A stretch of 64,000 nt of DNA from Verrucomicrobiota bacterium (GCA_030601755.1 JAUWBF010000004.1:29852-93851), one strand, 5' to 3'. Positions 52,652 through 61,876 are shown, numbered from the stretch's first letter. Notes: a model not told the origin generated them from the sequence alone. Numbers and translations are program-made.

Positions 52652-54183
52652 GCGCCCGCCTCCGGTTTGACGATGAGCTCGGAGCCTTGGCGGCCGGTGA
52701 CGCGCACGGCGGCGCCGCGATCAACGAAGCCGTAGGCGACCCGCGCCTCGTGCCGCACGCCGTCGATCTCGACTTGGCCGGCTGGGCGCAGCGCGGAGGT
52801 GGCGACGCCGACGCGGCCGACGAGGTCATCGGTCGGGGCGTGGGGCGCGATGGCGTCCGCGCCCGTGCCGGCGGCGGCTTGCAAGATCATGCGATCCCAG
52901 ACCCAGCCGCGCGGCATGAAGACGATCAGCACGACCGCGCCGACCACCGCGATGAGCAGGCCGAGGGCGACGCTGAGCAGCGGATCAAAGAGCGCCTCGC
53001 CGCTGAACTCGAAGGGTTGCGTCGGCCAGTAGTCGACCATCGACCACGCGAGCGCGCCGAGCATGAGCAACACGCCGGTGAGCGCGGCAACGAGGGTGCC
53101 GGGGAAGAACAGCAGCTCGGAGAACACCAGCAGCACGCCGATCACGAAGACCAGCGCGGCCTCGTGCCCCGAGAGGCCGGCGGCGTAATGGCCGAAAAAG
53201 GCGAGCGCGAGCAGCAGTCCGCCGCCGATGCCGAACACGCCGAAGCCGGGCGTCTTGAACTCGATGAACAGACCGAGCAGGCCCGCGCCCATGAGCAGCG
53301 GCGCGATCGCGGTCAGGTATTTCGCGAGTTCCTCGGACCAGGAAACCTCAAGGCGTTCGACAACGTAGCCGTCGGGGCCGAACTTGGCGGCGAGCAGGTC
53401 CTCGAGCGTGGCGTGGGTGCCGGCGGAGAGCAACGGCACGGGGGGCTCGCCGTAGGTCTTGGCGGCCTCGGAGTAGGTAAGCGAGAGCAGCTCGCCCTTG
53501 GCCTTGATGACGTCGTCGCCGATCTTGAATTCGTAGTCCTCGTCGATCATCGCGGAGATGACCTGCCCGCGGTAGCCCTTGCCCTCGGAGAAGGCGCGGA
53601 CCTTGGCCTTGAGGTAGCTGTTGAGCTTGAGCTGCATGGTCTCGCCGATGTCGGCGCCGGTGGACATGACGGCGGCGGCCGCGCCGATGACGGCGCCGGG
53701 GGCGAAGTGGATCTCGTCGGTGACCGTGGAGATGATCGCACCGGCGGAGATGGCCTCCTTGTTGACGTAGGTGATCGTCTCGCCCTCGAACTTGTCGAGC
53801 GCCTCCATGATCTCGAGCGCGACGCCGAGCGAGCCGCCGGGAGTCTCCATGTCGAGGACCACGGCCTGAGCACCGGCGGCGTTGGCCTCTTTCAGGCCGC
53901 GGCGCAGCACGTAGAGCACGGGCTGGGCGATGGCGTCGCGCACGGGGATGACCGTGACCTTGACGGGCTGGGCGCGGCTCGCGGGAGCGGCGGACACGGG
54001 CTCGGGCAACAGCTCGGCCTCGGACGACGACGCAGGCTCGACGACCTCGGGAGCGGGGGCGACGACAGCCGACCCGGCCGGAGCCTCGTCCGCAGAAGGC
54101 GCCGCGGGAGCGGGCGCATCCTCGGCGCGGAGGGCGGGGGCGAGCAGGGCCAGCGCGAGCCATAACCAGATGACCGGTTTCAT
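52648..54183 (-). CDS. NfeD family membrane serine protease
   Basis: 511 residues from ATG 54183. Signal peptide to about residue 20, Ala/Pro/Glu-rich linker to 72, ClpP/crotonase-like protease domain with VVLDMETPGGSLGVALEIM (110-126) and the nucleophile in KEAISAGAIIS (Ser146), four to five membrane segments (about 290-425), then an OB-fold (DLVGRVGVATSALRPAGQVEIDG). NfeD proteases cleave membrane proteins and pair with flotillin/stomatin proteins, here FloA two genes downstream. Confidence 0.92.
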   Translation of the reverse strand: MKPVIWLWLALALLAPALRAEDAPAPAAPSADEAPAGSAVVAPAPEVVEPASSSEAELLPEPVSAAPASRAQPVKVTVIPVRDAIAQPVLYVLRRGLKEANAAGAQAVVLDMETPGGSLGVALEIMEALDKFEGETITYVNKEAISAGAIISTVTDEIHFAPGAVIGAAAAVMSTGADIGETMQLKLNSYLKAKVRAFSEGKGYRGQVISAMIDEDYEFKIGDDVIKAKGELLSLTYSEAAKTYGEPPVPLLSAGTHATLEDLLAAKFGPDGYVVERLEVSWSEELAKYLTAIAPLLMGAGLLGLFIEFKTPGFGVFGIGGGLLLALAFFGHYAAGLSGHEAALVFVIGVLLVFSELLFFPGTLVAALTGVLLMLGALAWSMVDYWPTQPFEFSGEALFDPLLSVALGLLIAVVGAVVLIVFMPRGWVWDRMILQAAAGTGADAIAPHAPTDDLVGRVGVATSALRPAGQVEIDGVRHEARVAYGFVDRGAAVRVTGRQGSELIVKPEAGA

Positions 54184-54314
54184 GAGGCGGCCACCGTTAC
54201 CCGTTCGTGCACAGGCTGCAAGCGTCGCGGTCCACAAGTCCGTTACAATGCCGCGGTTTCTTTCCACAAAATGCCTTTGCCTGACCGCCCGCGAACGGGC
54301 AACACGGACCCCCT

Positions 54315-55241
54315 ATGGAAAAGGTCCCCTATCTGGGCGAAACACTCACGCGCTGGAACGTCGGCAGCTCGACCTTCCTCGCGCTGCCCGAGCGCGGCGC
54401 CCGCCTGATGCACTGGCACGTCACGCTCGGCGACGGCAGCGTGCGCGACATCATCCACTGGCCGGACCTCGAGAACATCGAGGACGGCGTGAAGGCCCGC
54501 GGCGGCAACCCCATCCTCTTCCCCTTCAACGCCCGCACGTTTGACCAGGGCGACATCCACTTCTGGCGCGATCCGGCCGGCGTGCGCCGCCCCATGCCCA
54601 TGCACGGCATCGCCCGGCAGGGACGCTTCAAGGTCAACCGCGTCGACGACCGCGGCTTTTCGGCGACCTTCGAGCCAGACGACGCGGCGCGCGAGGCCTA
54701 CCCGTTCGACTACGAGTTCACCGTCGTGTATCGCTTCGCGCCGCTCGGCCTCACCTGCGAGTTCATCCTTAAAAACACCGGCGACAAACCGCTGCCGTGG
54801 AGCGCGGGCCACCACTTCTACTTCGCGGTGCCCTGGGAGGACGGCAAGACCCGCGGCGATTACCAAATCAAGCTCCCCGCGGCCAAGACCCTCCGCCAGG
54901 ACGCGCAGGGCAAGCTCCAGCCGGGACCCGCCCTCAAGCCCGTCGAGTCGCTCGCCAACCCGGCGCTTGTCGACACCTTCCACCTCGGGCTCAAGTCCAA
55001 CACCGTGACCGTCACCCCGGTCGACGGCGCCGAGGGCGGCAGCCTCACCGTGCGCAACGGCCTGGAGTCCGTCCCCGCGTCCGAGGCGACTTTCGTCACC
55101 TGGACGCTCGACGCCCAGTCGCCCTTCTACTGCATCGAGCCGTGGATGGGTCCGCCCAACGCCCCCGAGACCAAGACCGGCCTGCACTGGGTCGCCCCCG
55201 GCCAGAGCCAGAGCTACGTCGTCGAGGTGACCGTCGCCTGA
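54315..55241 (+). CDS. Aldose 1-epimerase family protein
   Basis: 308 residues, galactose-mutarotase-like beta-supersandwich. GNPILFPFNART, MHGIARQGRFKV (catalytic His), AGHHFYFAVPW (second His) and CIEPWMGPPNAPETKTGLHWVAPG with the catalytic Glu. Interconverts anomers of an aldose or hexose phosphate; sugar not determined. Divergent from nfeD. Confidence 0.9.
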   Translation: MEKVPYLGETLTRWNVGSSTFLALPERGARLMHWHVTLGDGSVRDIIHWPDLENIEDGVKARGGNPILFPFNARTFDQGDIHFWRDPAGVRRPMPMHGIARQGRFKVNRVDDRGFSATFEPDDAAREAYPFDYEFTVVYRFAPLGLTCEFILKNTGDKPLPWSAGHHFYFAVPWEDGKTRGDYQIKLPAAKTLRQDAQGKLQPGPALKPVESLANPALVDTFHLGLKSNTVTVTPVDGAEGGSLTVRNGLESVPASEATFVTWTLDAQSPFYCIEPWMGPPNAPETKTGLHWVAPGQSQSYVVEVTVA

Positions 55242-55279
55242 GCCACCCTCGCCGGAACCGCCGACCATCCGCGCAGTCC

Positions 55280-55702
55280 ATGTCGCCCATACCCATCGCC
55301 GCCCTGCTTTCGCCCGCGCCCGCCGCGTTCATCGACGGCATCGGCGGCCCCGAGCTGGTGTTGATTTTGATCGTCTCGCTGCTGCTCTTCGGCGGCAAGG
55401 GCATGCCCAACATGGCCCGCACGCTCGGCAAGACCATCCGCGAGTTCAAGAAGGCCACCAGCGGCATCGAGGAGGAGATCAAGCGCGCCATGCACGACGA
55501 CCCCGAGCCGGTCGTGCGCCGCCGCCCCGACCCCGCGCGCGGCGAGGCCCTGCCCGCTCCGCCCGCCCCTCCCGCCAACTCCGTGCCCGCCGACGACCCG
55601 GCCAAACCCGCCGCGTCGTCGCCGTCATCCGCGAGCCCGGCCAAGCCGACCACGCCGACGTCCCCCTCCTCGCCGACACCGCCGCCGCAGGCCGACGCCT
55701 GA
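55280..55702 (+). CDS. tatA: Twin-arginine translocase subunit TatA/TatB-like
   Basis: 140 residues from ATG 55280. An N-terminal membrane helix (ELVLILIVSLLLFGGKGMPN, about 25-44), then the amphipathic helix MARTLGKTIREFKKATSGIE and a Pro/Ala/Ser-rich disordered tail of about 70 residues. FGGKGMPNMARTLGK is the TatA hinge (usually FG.KKLP.L...LG). At least two Tat substrates are encoded in the window (3613-4536 and potD). No tatC nearby. Confidence 0.9.
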   Translation: MSPIPIAALLSPAPAAFIDGIGGPELVLILIVSLLLFGGKGMPNMARTLGKTIREFKKATSGIEEEIKRAMHDDPEPVVRRRPDPARGEALPAPPAPPANSVPADDPAKPAASSPSSASPAKPTTPTSPSSPTPPPQADA

Positions 55703-55727
55703 GCGACCGTCCCTTTCCCGCCTCGTC

Positions 55728-56249
55728 ATGCGCACCGCCCTCGTCTTCGGCTCCCTGCTGGGTCTTTCGCTCTTTATCTGCCTGCTCGGCCTGCACGCGA
55801 CCGGCCTGCGCGCCGACCCGTCCAAGGTCCAGATCCTGCGCATGGCGGAGAGCCTGCTCAGCTACATTTTCCTGATGGCCGCGCTGCTCGCCTGCCTGCG
55901 CCGCCTGCAAAACGCCGACCGCGGCAACCCGCTGGGCTACCCGCGCGCGCTCGGCCATGGCGTGCTGCTGGCGCTCACCGGCGGCGTGGTGCTGGGCCTC
56001 GGACACTGGGTCTACGGCACGTTCATCAACCCCGGCTACGGCGACACGCTGCGCGAGGCCATGCTGGCCGGCTATGACCTCACGCCCGAGCAACTCGCCG
56101 AGATCGAGCCGCGCATGCGCTTCATCACCAGCCCGACCGGCATCGCCATCGGGCAGGGCGTGCCGCTGGTGGCGTTCGGCCTGTTGATGTCGCTGGTGGT
56201 GGCGCTCTTTTTCCGCCGCACCTCGCTCAACGCGCCGGCCGGCCGCTGA
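55728..56249 (+). CDS. Hypothetical membrane protein, DUF4199-like
   Basis: 173 residues with four membrane segments (about 4-24, 42-62, 78-98, 142-163). The loop FINPGYGDTLREAMLAGYDLTPEQL resembles DUF4199 proteins of Bacteroidota and Verrucomicrobiota. No function known. It starts 26 bp after tatA and may be co-transcribed. Confidence 0.72.
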   Translation: MRTALVFGSLLGLSLFICLLGLHATGLRADPSKVQILRMAESLLSYIFLMAALLACLRRLQNADRGNPLGYPRALGHGVLLALTGGVVLGLGHWVYGTFINPGYGDTLREAMLAGYDLTPEQLAEIEPRMRFITSPTGIAIGQGVPLVAFGLLMSLVVALFFRRTSLNAPAGR

Positions 56250-56337
56250 GGCGACGCGCGGCGTAACGAAATTTCGAATACGCCCGCACCACCGGAACAA
56301 GCCCGCTCATCCGCGCGCCGCGCGGGGCGACGCGGCC

Positions 56338-57849
56338 TCAGAACGCCAGCACCGCGAGGTAGGGCGAGCGTTCGGCGGGGGTGTCGAGTTCCTCGAAGGA
56401 GGTGATCGAGAGGGTGCCGGCCACGCCGCCGCCAGCGGCTTCCTCGGGCTGGGACGCGCCGCCGGTGAAGTATTCCAGCGACTCGTCGTAGTGGAAGGCG
56501 CCGCTGCCGGTCAGGCGCGCGGTGCGCACCACGGCGGCGCCGCTGAAGTCGGTGTGGCCGGGCAGCGTGAGGTCGGCGTCGGGCGCGTAGATGACGGCGC
56601 TGAGCGCGCCGCTGCCCTGGAGCGAGATGGTCTGGGTGCCGCTGGCGCCGTTGCGCGTGCTCCAGATCTGGACGTTGGCGGGCGGGCCGCTGTTGGCGAT
56701 GCCGGCACCGGACACGGTGATGTTGCCGGGCGTGTAGATGCTGAGCGTGGCGCCGTCTTCCAGAAGGATCTTTCCACTGCCGGCGACCTTGATCGTCTCC
56801 GTGCCGGAGGGCGGGAGGAAGATGGTGACGTCGCCCTTGATGGTGAGCGTGGCGTCGCCCTCGACGGTGAGCTTGTTCATCTGCAAGACGGTGGTCTGGC
56901 CGGTGGTGCCGATCGACTCGGAGCTGATGTAGTAGGGAGGGCCGGACACATTGCGCGGCAGCACGTAGGGGGCGCGCAAGGTGGCGCCGGTGGGCTCGTT
57001 GACGGTCTGGTAGGACGCGGCGAAGTCGAAGGAAAGCGAGCCGGGGACGACGCGGTATTTCTGGCTGGCGGCGGTGCCGTTGCGGGGGCCGATCCAGCCG
57101 TCCCAGTCCTTCATCTTGAGGCCGCTGCTGCCGGCGCCGCCGACCGAGGCCGCGCCGTAGACGTCGGCGCCGTCGATCCAGAGCGCACCATTGGCGGTGG
57201 ACTGGACGGCAACGCGGGCGTTGTCGCGGGCCACGGAGGAGCTCCACGGGACGGAGGGCGTGGCGGGGTTGTTGTCGGGGTCGGACTGCCAGCTGTCGAG
57301 CCAGGCGCCGCCGGTGGCGTAGATGCTTTCGCGGGCGAGCAGGCCGTAGGCGAAGAGGCTGCGGCTGCGGTCCGGCGGCGCGCCGGGCGAGCCGGAGGTG
57401 GCCACGGAGAGTTTGAGCCATTTTTCAATGGTGCCGGTGCCATCGCCGAGGGCGATGCGCGCCTTGGCCACGACCACGGGCTCGGTGCCCGTGTAGCCGG
57501 AGACGTGGACGTTGACCTCGCCGGTGGCGCCCTTGCCAAAATCGAAGTCGGAAAACTGACGCGAGGCATCGTCGCCGGCGGTCGTCCAGCCGCCCCAGGC
57601 GTTGGCATCGCCGTTGAGCGCGGCGGTGAGCGACCACATGGCCTGCTCGAGGCCGGTCTCGGCGAGGCCGAGGGCGGCGTTGGTGTAAAAACCGCGATTG
57701 GACAGACGCGTGGCGCCGCGGCTGAGCGAGAGCTGGCTGGCCAGCACGAAGGCGAGGACGAAGCTGAAAATAAGGACGCTGAGGAGCGCGCTGCCCCGGC
57801 GGGACCGGAGGTGGCGAGACGGACGGGAAAGATTGGATTGCAAGAACAT
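56338..57849 (-). CDS. PilX-like prepilin/type IV pilus assembly-associated protein
   Basis: 503 residues. The N-terminus RRGSALLSVLIFSFVLAFVLASQLS is a PilX/GspK-like transmembrane helix with a Gly-Ser processing region; GLAETGLEQAMWSL follows. The long C-terminal part contains beta-solenoid-like repeats (LTVEGDATLTIKGDVTIFL, IKVAGSGKILLEDGATLSIY), suggesting a surface-exposed adhesive shaft. Third gene of a pilV-pilW-pilX-like set on this strand, 26 bp after the previous gene. Confidence 0.78.
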   Translation of the reverse strand: MFLQSNLSRPSRHLRSRRGSALLSVLIFSFVLAFVLASQLSLSRGATRLSNRGFYTNAALGLAETGLEQAMWSLTAALNGDANAWGGWTTAGDDASRQFSDFDFGKGATGEVNVHVSGYTGTEPVVVAKARIALGDGTGTIEKWLKLSVATSGSPGAPPDRSRSLFAYGLLARESIYATGGAWLDSWQSDPDNNPATPSVPWSSSVARDNARVAVQSTANGALWIDGADVYGAASVGGAGSSGLKMKDWDGWIGPRNGTAASQKYRVVPGSLSFDFAASYQTVNEPTGATLRAPYVLPRNVSGPPYYISSESIGTTGQTTVLQMNKLTVEGDATLTIKGDVTIFLPPSGTETIKVAGSGKILLEDGATLSIYTPGNITVSGAGIANSGPPANVQIWSTRNGASGTQTISLQGSGALSAVIYAPDADLTLPGHTDFSGAAVVRTARLTGSGAFHYDESLEYFTGGASQPEEAAGGGVAGTLSITSFEELDTPAERSPYLAVLAF

Positions 57850-57875
57850 GGCGGAAGGTCGGCGCGGGGGCCGGA

Positions 57876-58457
57876 TCAGTTGATTTTTTTGTTACGCAAT
57901 ACGCAGCGCGCCGAGATGACCTGGCTGCTGGTGGAGCCCGTGGAGGTGTGGTTCTGGGCGAGGCCGAGGCTGATCTGGATCATTTTGGTGACCGCTCCCG
58001 CCGCGGCGGGGGAAGTGGCCAGGGGCAGTTCGCTGCCGGTGATTTGGTAGGCTTGGAAATCGAAGGACGTGAGCCCCGAGGCCAGGGTGGTGGTCCGCCC
58101 GGCGCTTGTGCGACTGAAGGTGTTGCGCGACGAATCATAGGCGTAGACGACGGCCGCGCCGTCGACGGTGAGGGTGAGCGTGTTCTCGTCGGCCCAGGCG
58201 GCGTTGGAGGCCTGGCGGGCGTCCTGGCTGAATTGCTGCAGGAGGCGGCGCGCCTGGGCCTCCATGTCGGCGTATTGGCCCATGCGCAGGCTACTGCCCA
58301 TCATGAAGATGAACGCCGAAACCACCGCCGCCAGGATGAGCGCCGATATGCCCGTCGCCACCATCACCTCGGTGAGGGTGAAGCCGCCGCGGCGATGACC
58401 ACGGCTCCGGCGCACGACGCGCTCAGATGTCGGCAGAACTGCTGTAGTAATAGTCAT
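57876..58457 (-). CDS. PilW-like prepilin
   Basis: 193 residues from the Met at 58457 (58499 is possible but lies deeper in the preceding gene). Prepilin site RRG/GFTLTEVMVATGISALILAAVVSAFIF near residues 23-45, then EAQARRLLQQFSQDARQA, typical of minor pilins. It overlaps the preceding prepilin gene by 35 bp, indicating translational coupling. Confidence 0.88.
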   Translation of the reverse strand: MTITTAVLPTSERVVRRSRGHRRGGFTLTEVMVATGISALILAAVVSAFIFMMGSSLRMGQYADMEAQARRLLQQFSQDARQASNAAWADENTLTLTVDGAAVVYAYDSSRNTFSRTSAGRTTTLASGLTSFDFQAYQITGSELPLATSPAAAGAVTKMIQISLGLAQNHTSTGSTSSQVISARCVLRNKKIN

Positions 58458-58914
58458 GGAGTCCGTTCTTGGTGTAGCGCATCCGGTAGGTGCGTTCATG
58501 GGCGCGGCCGTCGACCGACGAGGTCCAGTTGGCCCGGATCACGATCTCCTTCATGTTGGCGAAGTCCGCCACGTCGGAGATCTGGCGGGTGATGATCACG
58601 CGGTTGTCCAACACGCTCTCGTCCGAAAAGGTCGCGCCCACGTCGATGCGGTCCTCCGCCGGCAACGCGACGATGCCGTCCCAGTCCTCCATGCGGAGGC
58701 GCTCCATCTCGTTTTGCATCACCTGCGAGATCGCGGTGGACGTGCGGGCCACGTCGAGATCACGCGCGCTGATCTGGATGCAGATGATCGACGAGATCAG
58801 GCCAAACGCCAACACGCAGGCCGCCATCATGACCTCGATCAAGGTCAACCCGCGACAACCGGTGGTGGCCTTGACGCGCCGCGCGGCGGCGGTGACTGGG
58901 ACGGACGTTTTCAT
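58423..58914 (-). CDS. PilV-like prepilin
   Basis: 163 residues. GCRG/LTLIEVMMAACVLAFGLISSII at 20-45 is the prepilin peptidase site, with Glu at position 5 of the mature chain. MQNEMERLRMEDWDGIV follows, typical of PilV/FimT-like minor pilins. First gene of the operon; the leader carries a hairpin (58968-58985). Confidence 0.88.
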   Translation of the reverse strand: MKTSVPVTAAARRVKATTGCRGLTLIEVMMAACVLAFGLISSIICIQISARDLDVARTSTAISQVMQNEMERLRMEDWDGIVALPAEDRIDVGATFSDESVLDNRVIITRQISDVADFANMKEIVIRANWTSSVDGRAHERTYRMRYTKNGLHDYYYSSSADI

Positions 58915-58967
58915 GGCGAAGCGAGGCGGATTTAAACCTAATCATACCTACTTCCATGCCATACCAG

Positions 58968-58985
58968 TAGGGACGATAGTCCCTA
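58968..58985. promoter_or_regulatory. Hairpin in the leader of the prepilin operon
   Basis: 7-bp stem TAGGGAC/GTCCCTA with loop GATA, about 55 bp upstream of the pilV-like start. On the plus strand it is followed by T5, so it could also be a terminator for transcripts coming from the left. Operator, attenuator or terminator cannot be separated by eye. Confidence 0.45.
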
Positions 58986-59052
58986 TTTTTACGCTTTATT
59001 AACACCAATGTGTAAGTGCACGCCGACTAGGCGCTTGCCCTAAAGGCTTTTT

Positions 59053-60015
59053 TCAGCGTCGGGCCCAGCGTCCCGCCAGCAATCCGCAGATGACCAGTTG
59101 CAGCGGGTGGTAAATGAGCAACGGCAGCAAAATCACGCCCAGCCTAGCATCGCCGGCAAAGATCAACTGCGCCATCGGCACGCCGGCCGCCAGGGACTTC
59201 TTGGACCCGCAAAAAATCGCCGCGATCCGGTCCTCCGTGGAGAAGCCCAGCCGTCCGCACGCCCACGCCACCACCCAGAACACCAGCGCGAACAACGCCG
59301 CCGCAGCCACCAGCGACAGGCCCACGGTCTGCCACCCCTGTCCACTCCAGACCCCTCGTTTCACCGAATCGCAAAACGACGTGTAGATGATCAGCAGGAT
59401 CGTGCCGCGGTCGATCAGGTGCACGCCCTGCTTGTGACGCTTCACAAAGTCCGCCAGCCACGGCCGGCTCAACTGGCCCGCGATCAACGGCAGCACCAGC
59501 CAGACAACCAGGTCCAGGATCACTCCCCCCACCGACCCAGCCGCCGTCGCGTCGCCTCCCAAGGCCAAGCCCACCCACAACGGCGTCAAAAACACGCCCA
59601 GCAGGCTGGACAACGTGGCGTTGAACACCGCCGCCGGCACGTTGCCGCGCGCCGCGGAAGTCATCGCCACCGACGACGACACCGTGGAAGGCAGCGCGCA
59701 TAAAAAGAAAACTCCGAGTCCCAGAGCCGCCGGCAACATCTCGCCACCAACAACATAAACCGCCCAACCCACCAACGGAAACACCACGAACGTCGCCGCC
59801 TGCACCACCGTGTGCAGCCGCCAGTGCAGCGCTCCCGCCTTTAGCGCAGCAAACGACAGCCCCGCCCCGTTGAGGAAAAAGATCAGCGCCACGCCGATCT
59901 TGTTGAGCACATGCGCGTGCAGCCAGCCGCCCTCGGCCCCCGGCCCGGGAAACGCCCACGCCAGCAACACCGCCAGCACCATGCCTGTCAGGAACCAATC
60001 GAACTTTAGCTTCAT
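59053..60015 (-). CDS. Bile acid:sodium symporter family protein (SBF-like)
   Basis: 320 residues from ATG 60015; the longer frame overlaps the divergent MFS gene. About ten membrane segments. FLNGAGLSF, FFLCALPSTVSSSVAMTSAARGNVPAAVFNATLSSLLGVF, and FCGSKKSLAAGVPMAQLIF are diagnostic for the SBF-like (PF13593-type) branch. Substrate unknown, probably an organic anion. Confidence 0.9.
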   Translation of the reverse strand: MKLKFDWFLTGMVLAVLLAWAFPGPGAEGGWLHAHVLNKIGVALIFFLNGAGLSFAALKAGALHWRLHTVVQAATFVVFPLVGWAVYVVGGEMLPAALGLGVFFLCALPSTVSSSVAMTSAARGNVPAAVFNATLSSLLGVFLTPLWVGLALGGDATAAGSVGGVILDLVVWLVLPLIAGQLSRPWLADFVKRHKQGVHLIDRGTILLIIYTSFCDSVKRGVWSGQGWQTVGLSLVAAAALFALVFWVVAWACGRLGFSTEDRIAAIFCGSKKSLAAGVPMAQLIFAGDARLGVILLPLLIYHPLQLVICGLLAGRWARR

Positions 60016-60167
60016 CACGCGAAACACCCTCCACGCAATGACCGTGCCGCCCGCGCGTTGCACCCCCAAAACCCTATGTCCACGACTGATGCCCTGCTCC
60101 GCCCGCGCAAATACCTGCGCGCACGGGTTGCACCCCGCGCCGCGTCGGCGACACTCCCCGCCTTCCC

Positions 60168-61430
60168 ATGAGCGACGCCGCCTCATCCCACGGGCGGCCG
60201 CCGGCCGCTTTCAACGAAAGCCTCCTGCTCGCGATCCTCGCGGCCGTGCAGTTCACGCACATCATGGACTTCATGATCATGATGCCGCTCGGCTCGCACC
60301 TCATGCGGGTCTTCGACATCAACCCCGGCCAGTTCAGCCGGCTCGTCGCCGTCTACGGCGTGGCCGCGGCCGTCGGCGGAGTGCTCGCCGCGCTCGTCAT
60401 CGACCGGCTCGATCGCCGCAAGGCCCTGCTCGCGCTCTACTCGGGCTTCATCCTCGCCACCCTCGCCTGCGCCCTCGCGCCCACCTACGGCTGGCTGCTC
60501 GCCGCGCGCGTCGCCGCCGGCGCCTTCGGCGGCGTGGCTTCCTCGCTCATCATCGCCATGGTCGGCGACGTCGTGCCGCCGGAACGCCGCGGCCGCGGCA
60601 TGGCCGTCGTCATGACCGCCTTCCCGCTCGCCTCGGTGCTCGGCGTGCCCGGCGGACTGTTGCTCGTCAACGCCTTCGACTGGCACGCACCCTTCATGCT
60701 CATCGTCGGACTCGGCCTCGTCGTGCTCACGCTCGCCGCCCTGCGCATGCCGGCCATCCACACCGAGCGCGGCAACACCCACCCGTTGCGCCAGATCGCC
60801 GAGATCGTGCGTCACCCCGTGCACCTGCGCGGCTTCGTGCTCACCGCCGCGCTCATCTTCGGCGGCGGCCTCATGATCCCCTTCATGGCCCCCACCATGG
60901 TGACCAACGTCGGCATCGCCGAGGACCACATCTGGATGATCTACCTGTGCGGCGGCGCGGCCACCTTCTTCAGCACGCCGCTCTTCGGCCACCTCGCCGA
61001 CCGGCACGACAAGCTCCGCGTCATCGCCGGCATCTCGGTGTTCACCATCGCCACCGCCCTCGTCATCAGCCGGCTCGGACCCGTGCCCGTGTGGATCGCG
61101 CTCATCGTGACCACGCTCTTCTTCGTGACCATGTCCGGACGCTTCGGCCCCGCCATGGCCATGATCAGCAACGCCGTCGAACCCCGCTACCGCGCCGGCT
61201 ACATGAGCCTCAACAGCACCGTGCAACAAGCCTCCAGCGCCACCGCCAACCTCGTCGGCGGCCTCATGGTCGTGCAAGCCGCCGACGGTCGCCTCGCCGG
61301 CTACGACCGCGTCGGCCTGCTCGCCGCCGGCGCCTTCGCCCTCACCATCGCCGCCGGCGCGTGGCTCCGCGCCGCCGCCCCCCACGCCGCCCGCAACCTC
61401 CCCGCCGAACCCGTCCCCGAAAAAGACTAA
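60168..61430 (+). CDS. MFS transporter (drug/sugar efflux type)
   Basis: 420 residues, 12 membrane segments. HIMDFMIMMPLG in helix 1, DRLDRRKALL (motif A), AARVAAGAFGGVASSLIIAMVGDVVPPERRGRGMAVVMTAFPLASVLGVPGG (motif C region). The stop codon TAA lies inside the left arm of the terminator at 61416-61454. Confidence 0.9.
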   Translation: MSDAASSHGRPPAAFNESLLLAILAAVQFTHIMDFMIMMPLGSHLMRVFDINPGQFSRLVAVYGVAAAVGGVLAALVIDRLDRRKALLALYSGFILATLACALAPTYGWLLAARVAAGAFGGVASSLIIAMVGDVVPPERRGRGMAVVMTAFPLASVLGVPGGLLLVNAFDWHAPFMLIVGLGLVVLTLAALRMPAIHTERGNTHPLRQIAEIVRHPVHLRGFVLTAALIFGGGLMIPFMAPTMVTNVGIAEDHIWMIYLCGGAATFFSTPLFGHLADRHDKLRVIAGISVFTIATALVISRLGPVPVWIALIVTTLFFVTMSGRFGPAMAMISNAVEPRYRAGYMSLNSTVQQASSATANLVGGLMVVQAADGRLAGYDRVGLLAAGAFALTIAAGAWLRAAAPHAARNLPAEPVPEKD

Positions 61431-61454
61431 CCAGATACGTTAGTCTTTTTCGGG
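61416..61454 (+). terminator. Hairpin terminator with CAGATAC loop (copy 2), contains the stop codon
   Basis: 16-bp perfect stem from CCCGAAAAAGACTAAC to its complement, loop CAGATAC (61432-61438). The MFS stop codon TAA (61428-61430) is part of the stem. Loop and inner stem are identical to 756-790. Confidence 0.85.
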
Positions 61455-61555
61455 CGCGTCCGTCGCATAATTCCGCCACGCAAGCGCCGTCGTCACGCGG
61501 CCATTCCGCCTTTGCCATTGCCGCGCAGCGCGTTCGGGCATAGGCTGCGTTTACC

Positions 61556-61876
61556 ATGATCGACGTTATCAAGAAAACCCTGCTGGCGGGCGTCGGGGCC
61601 GCCGTTGTCACCAAGGAAAAGATCGAGGACTCCCTCGATGAACTCGTGCGCAAGGGCAAACTCTCCGCCGCCGACGCCAAGATCGTCGCCGAGAAGATCG
61701 CCGACCAAGGCAAGCGCGAGTTCGAGGCCGCCTCCGACGGACTCAGCGCCAAATTGAAAGACCTCTTCAACCGCACCGAGGACGACACCCGCGTGCGCCT
61801 CGCCGCCCTCGAGGAACGCGTGCGCATCCTCGAAACCCGCCTCGCCGAGCCCCCCACCCGCAACGGCGAACCGTGA
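61556..61876 (+). CDS. Phasin-like small helical protein
   Basis: 106 residues, almost entirely helical: MIDVIKKTLLAGVGAAVVTKEK, LVRKGKLSAADAKIVAEKI, then a coiled coil (RLAALEERVRILETRL). It resembles the phasin/PhaF-like small proteins found 4 bp upstream of ABC1 kinases; its stop overlaps the AarF start (ATGA-type). A regulatory or scaffold role with the kinase is inferred. Confidence 0.78.
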   Translation: MIDVIKKTLLAGVGAAVVTKEKIEDSLDELVRKGKLSAADAKIVAEKIADQGKREFEAASDGLSAKLKDLFNRTEDDTRVRLAALEERVRILETRLAEPPTRNGEP

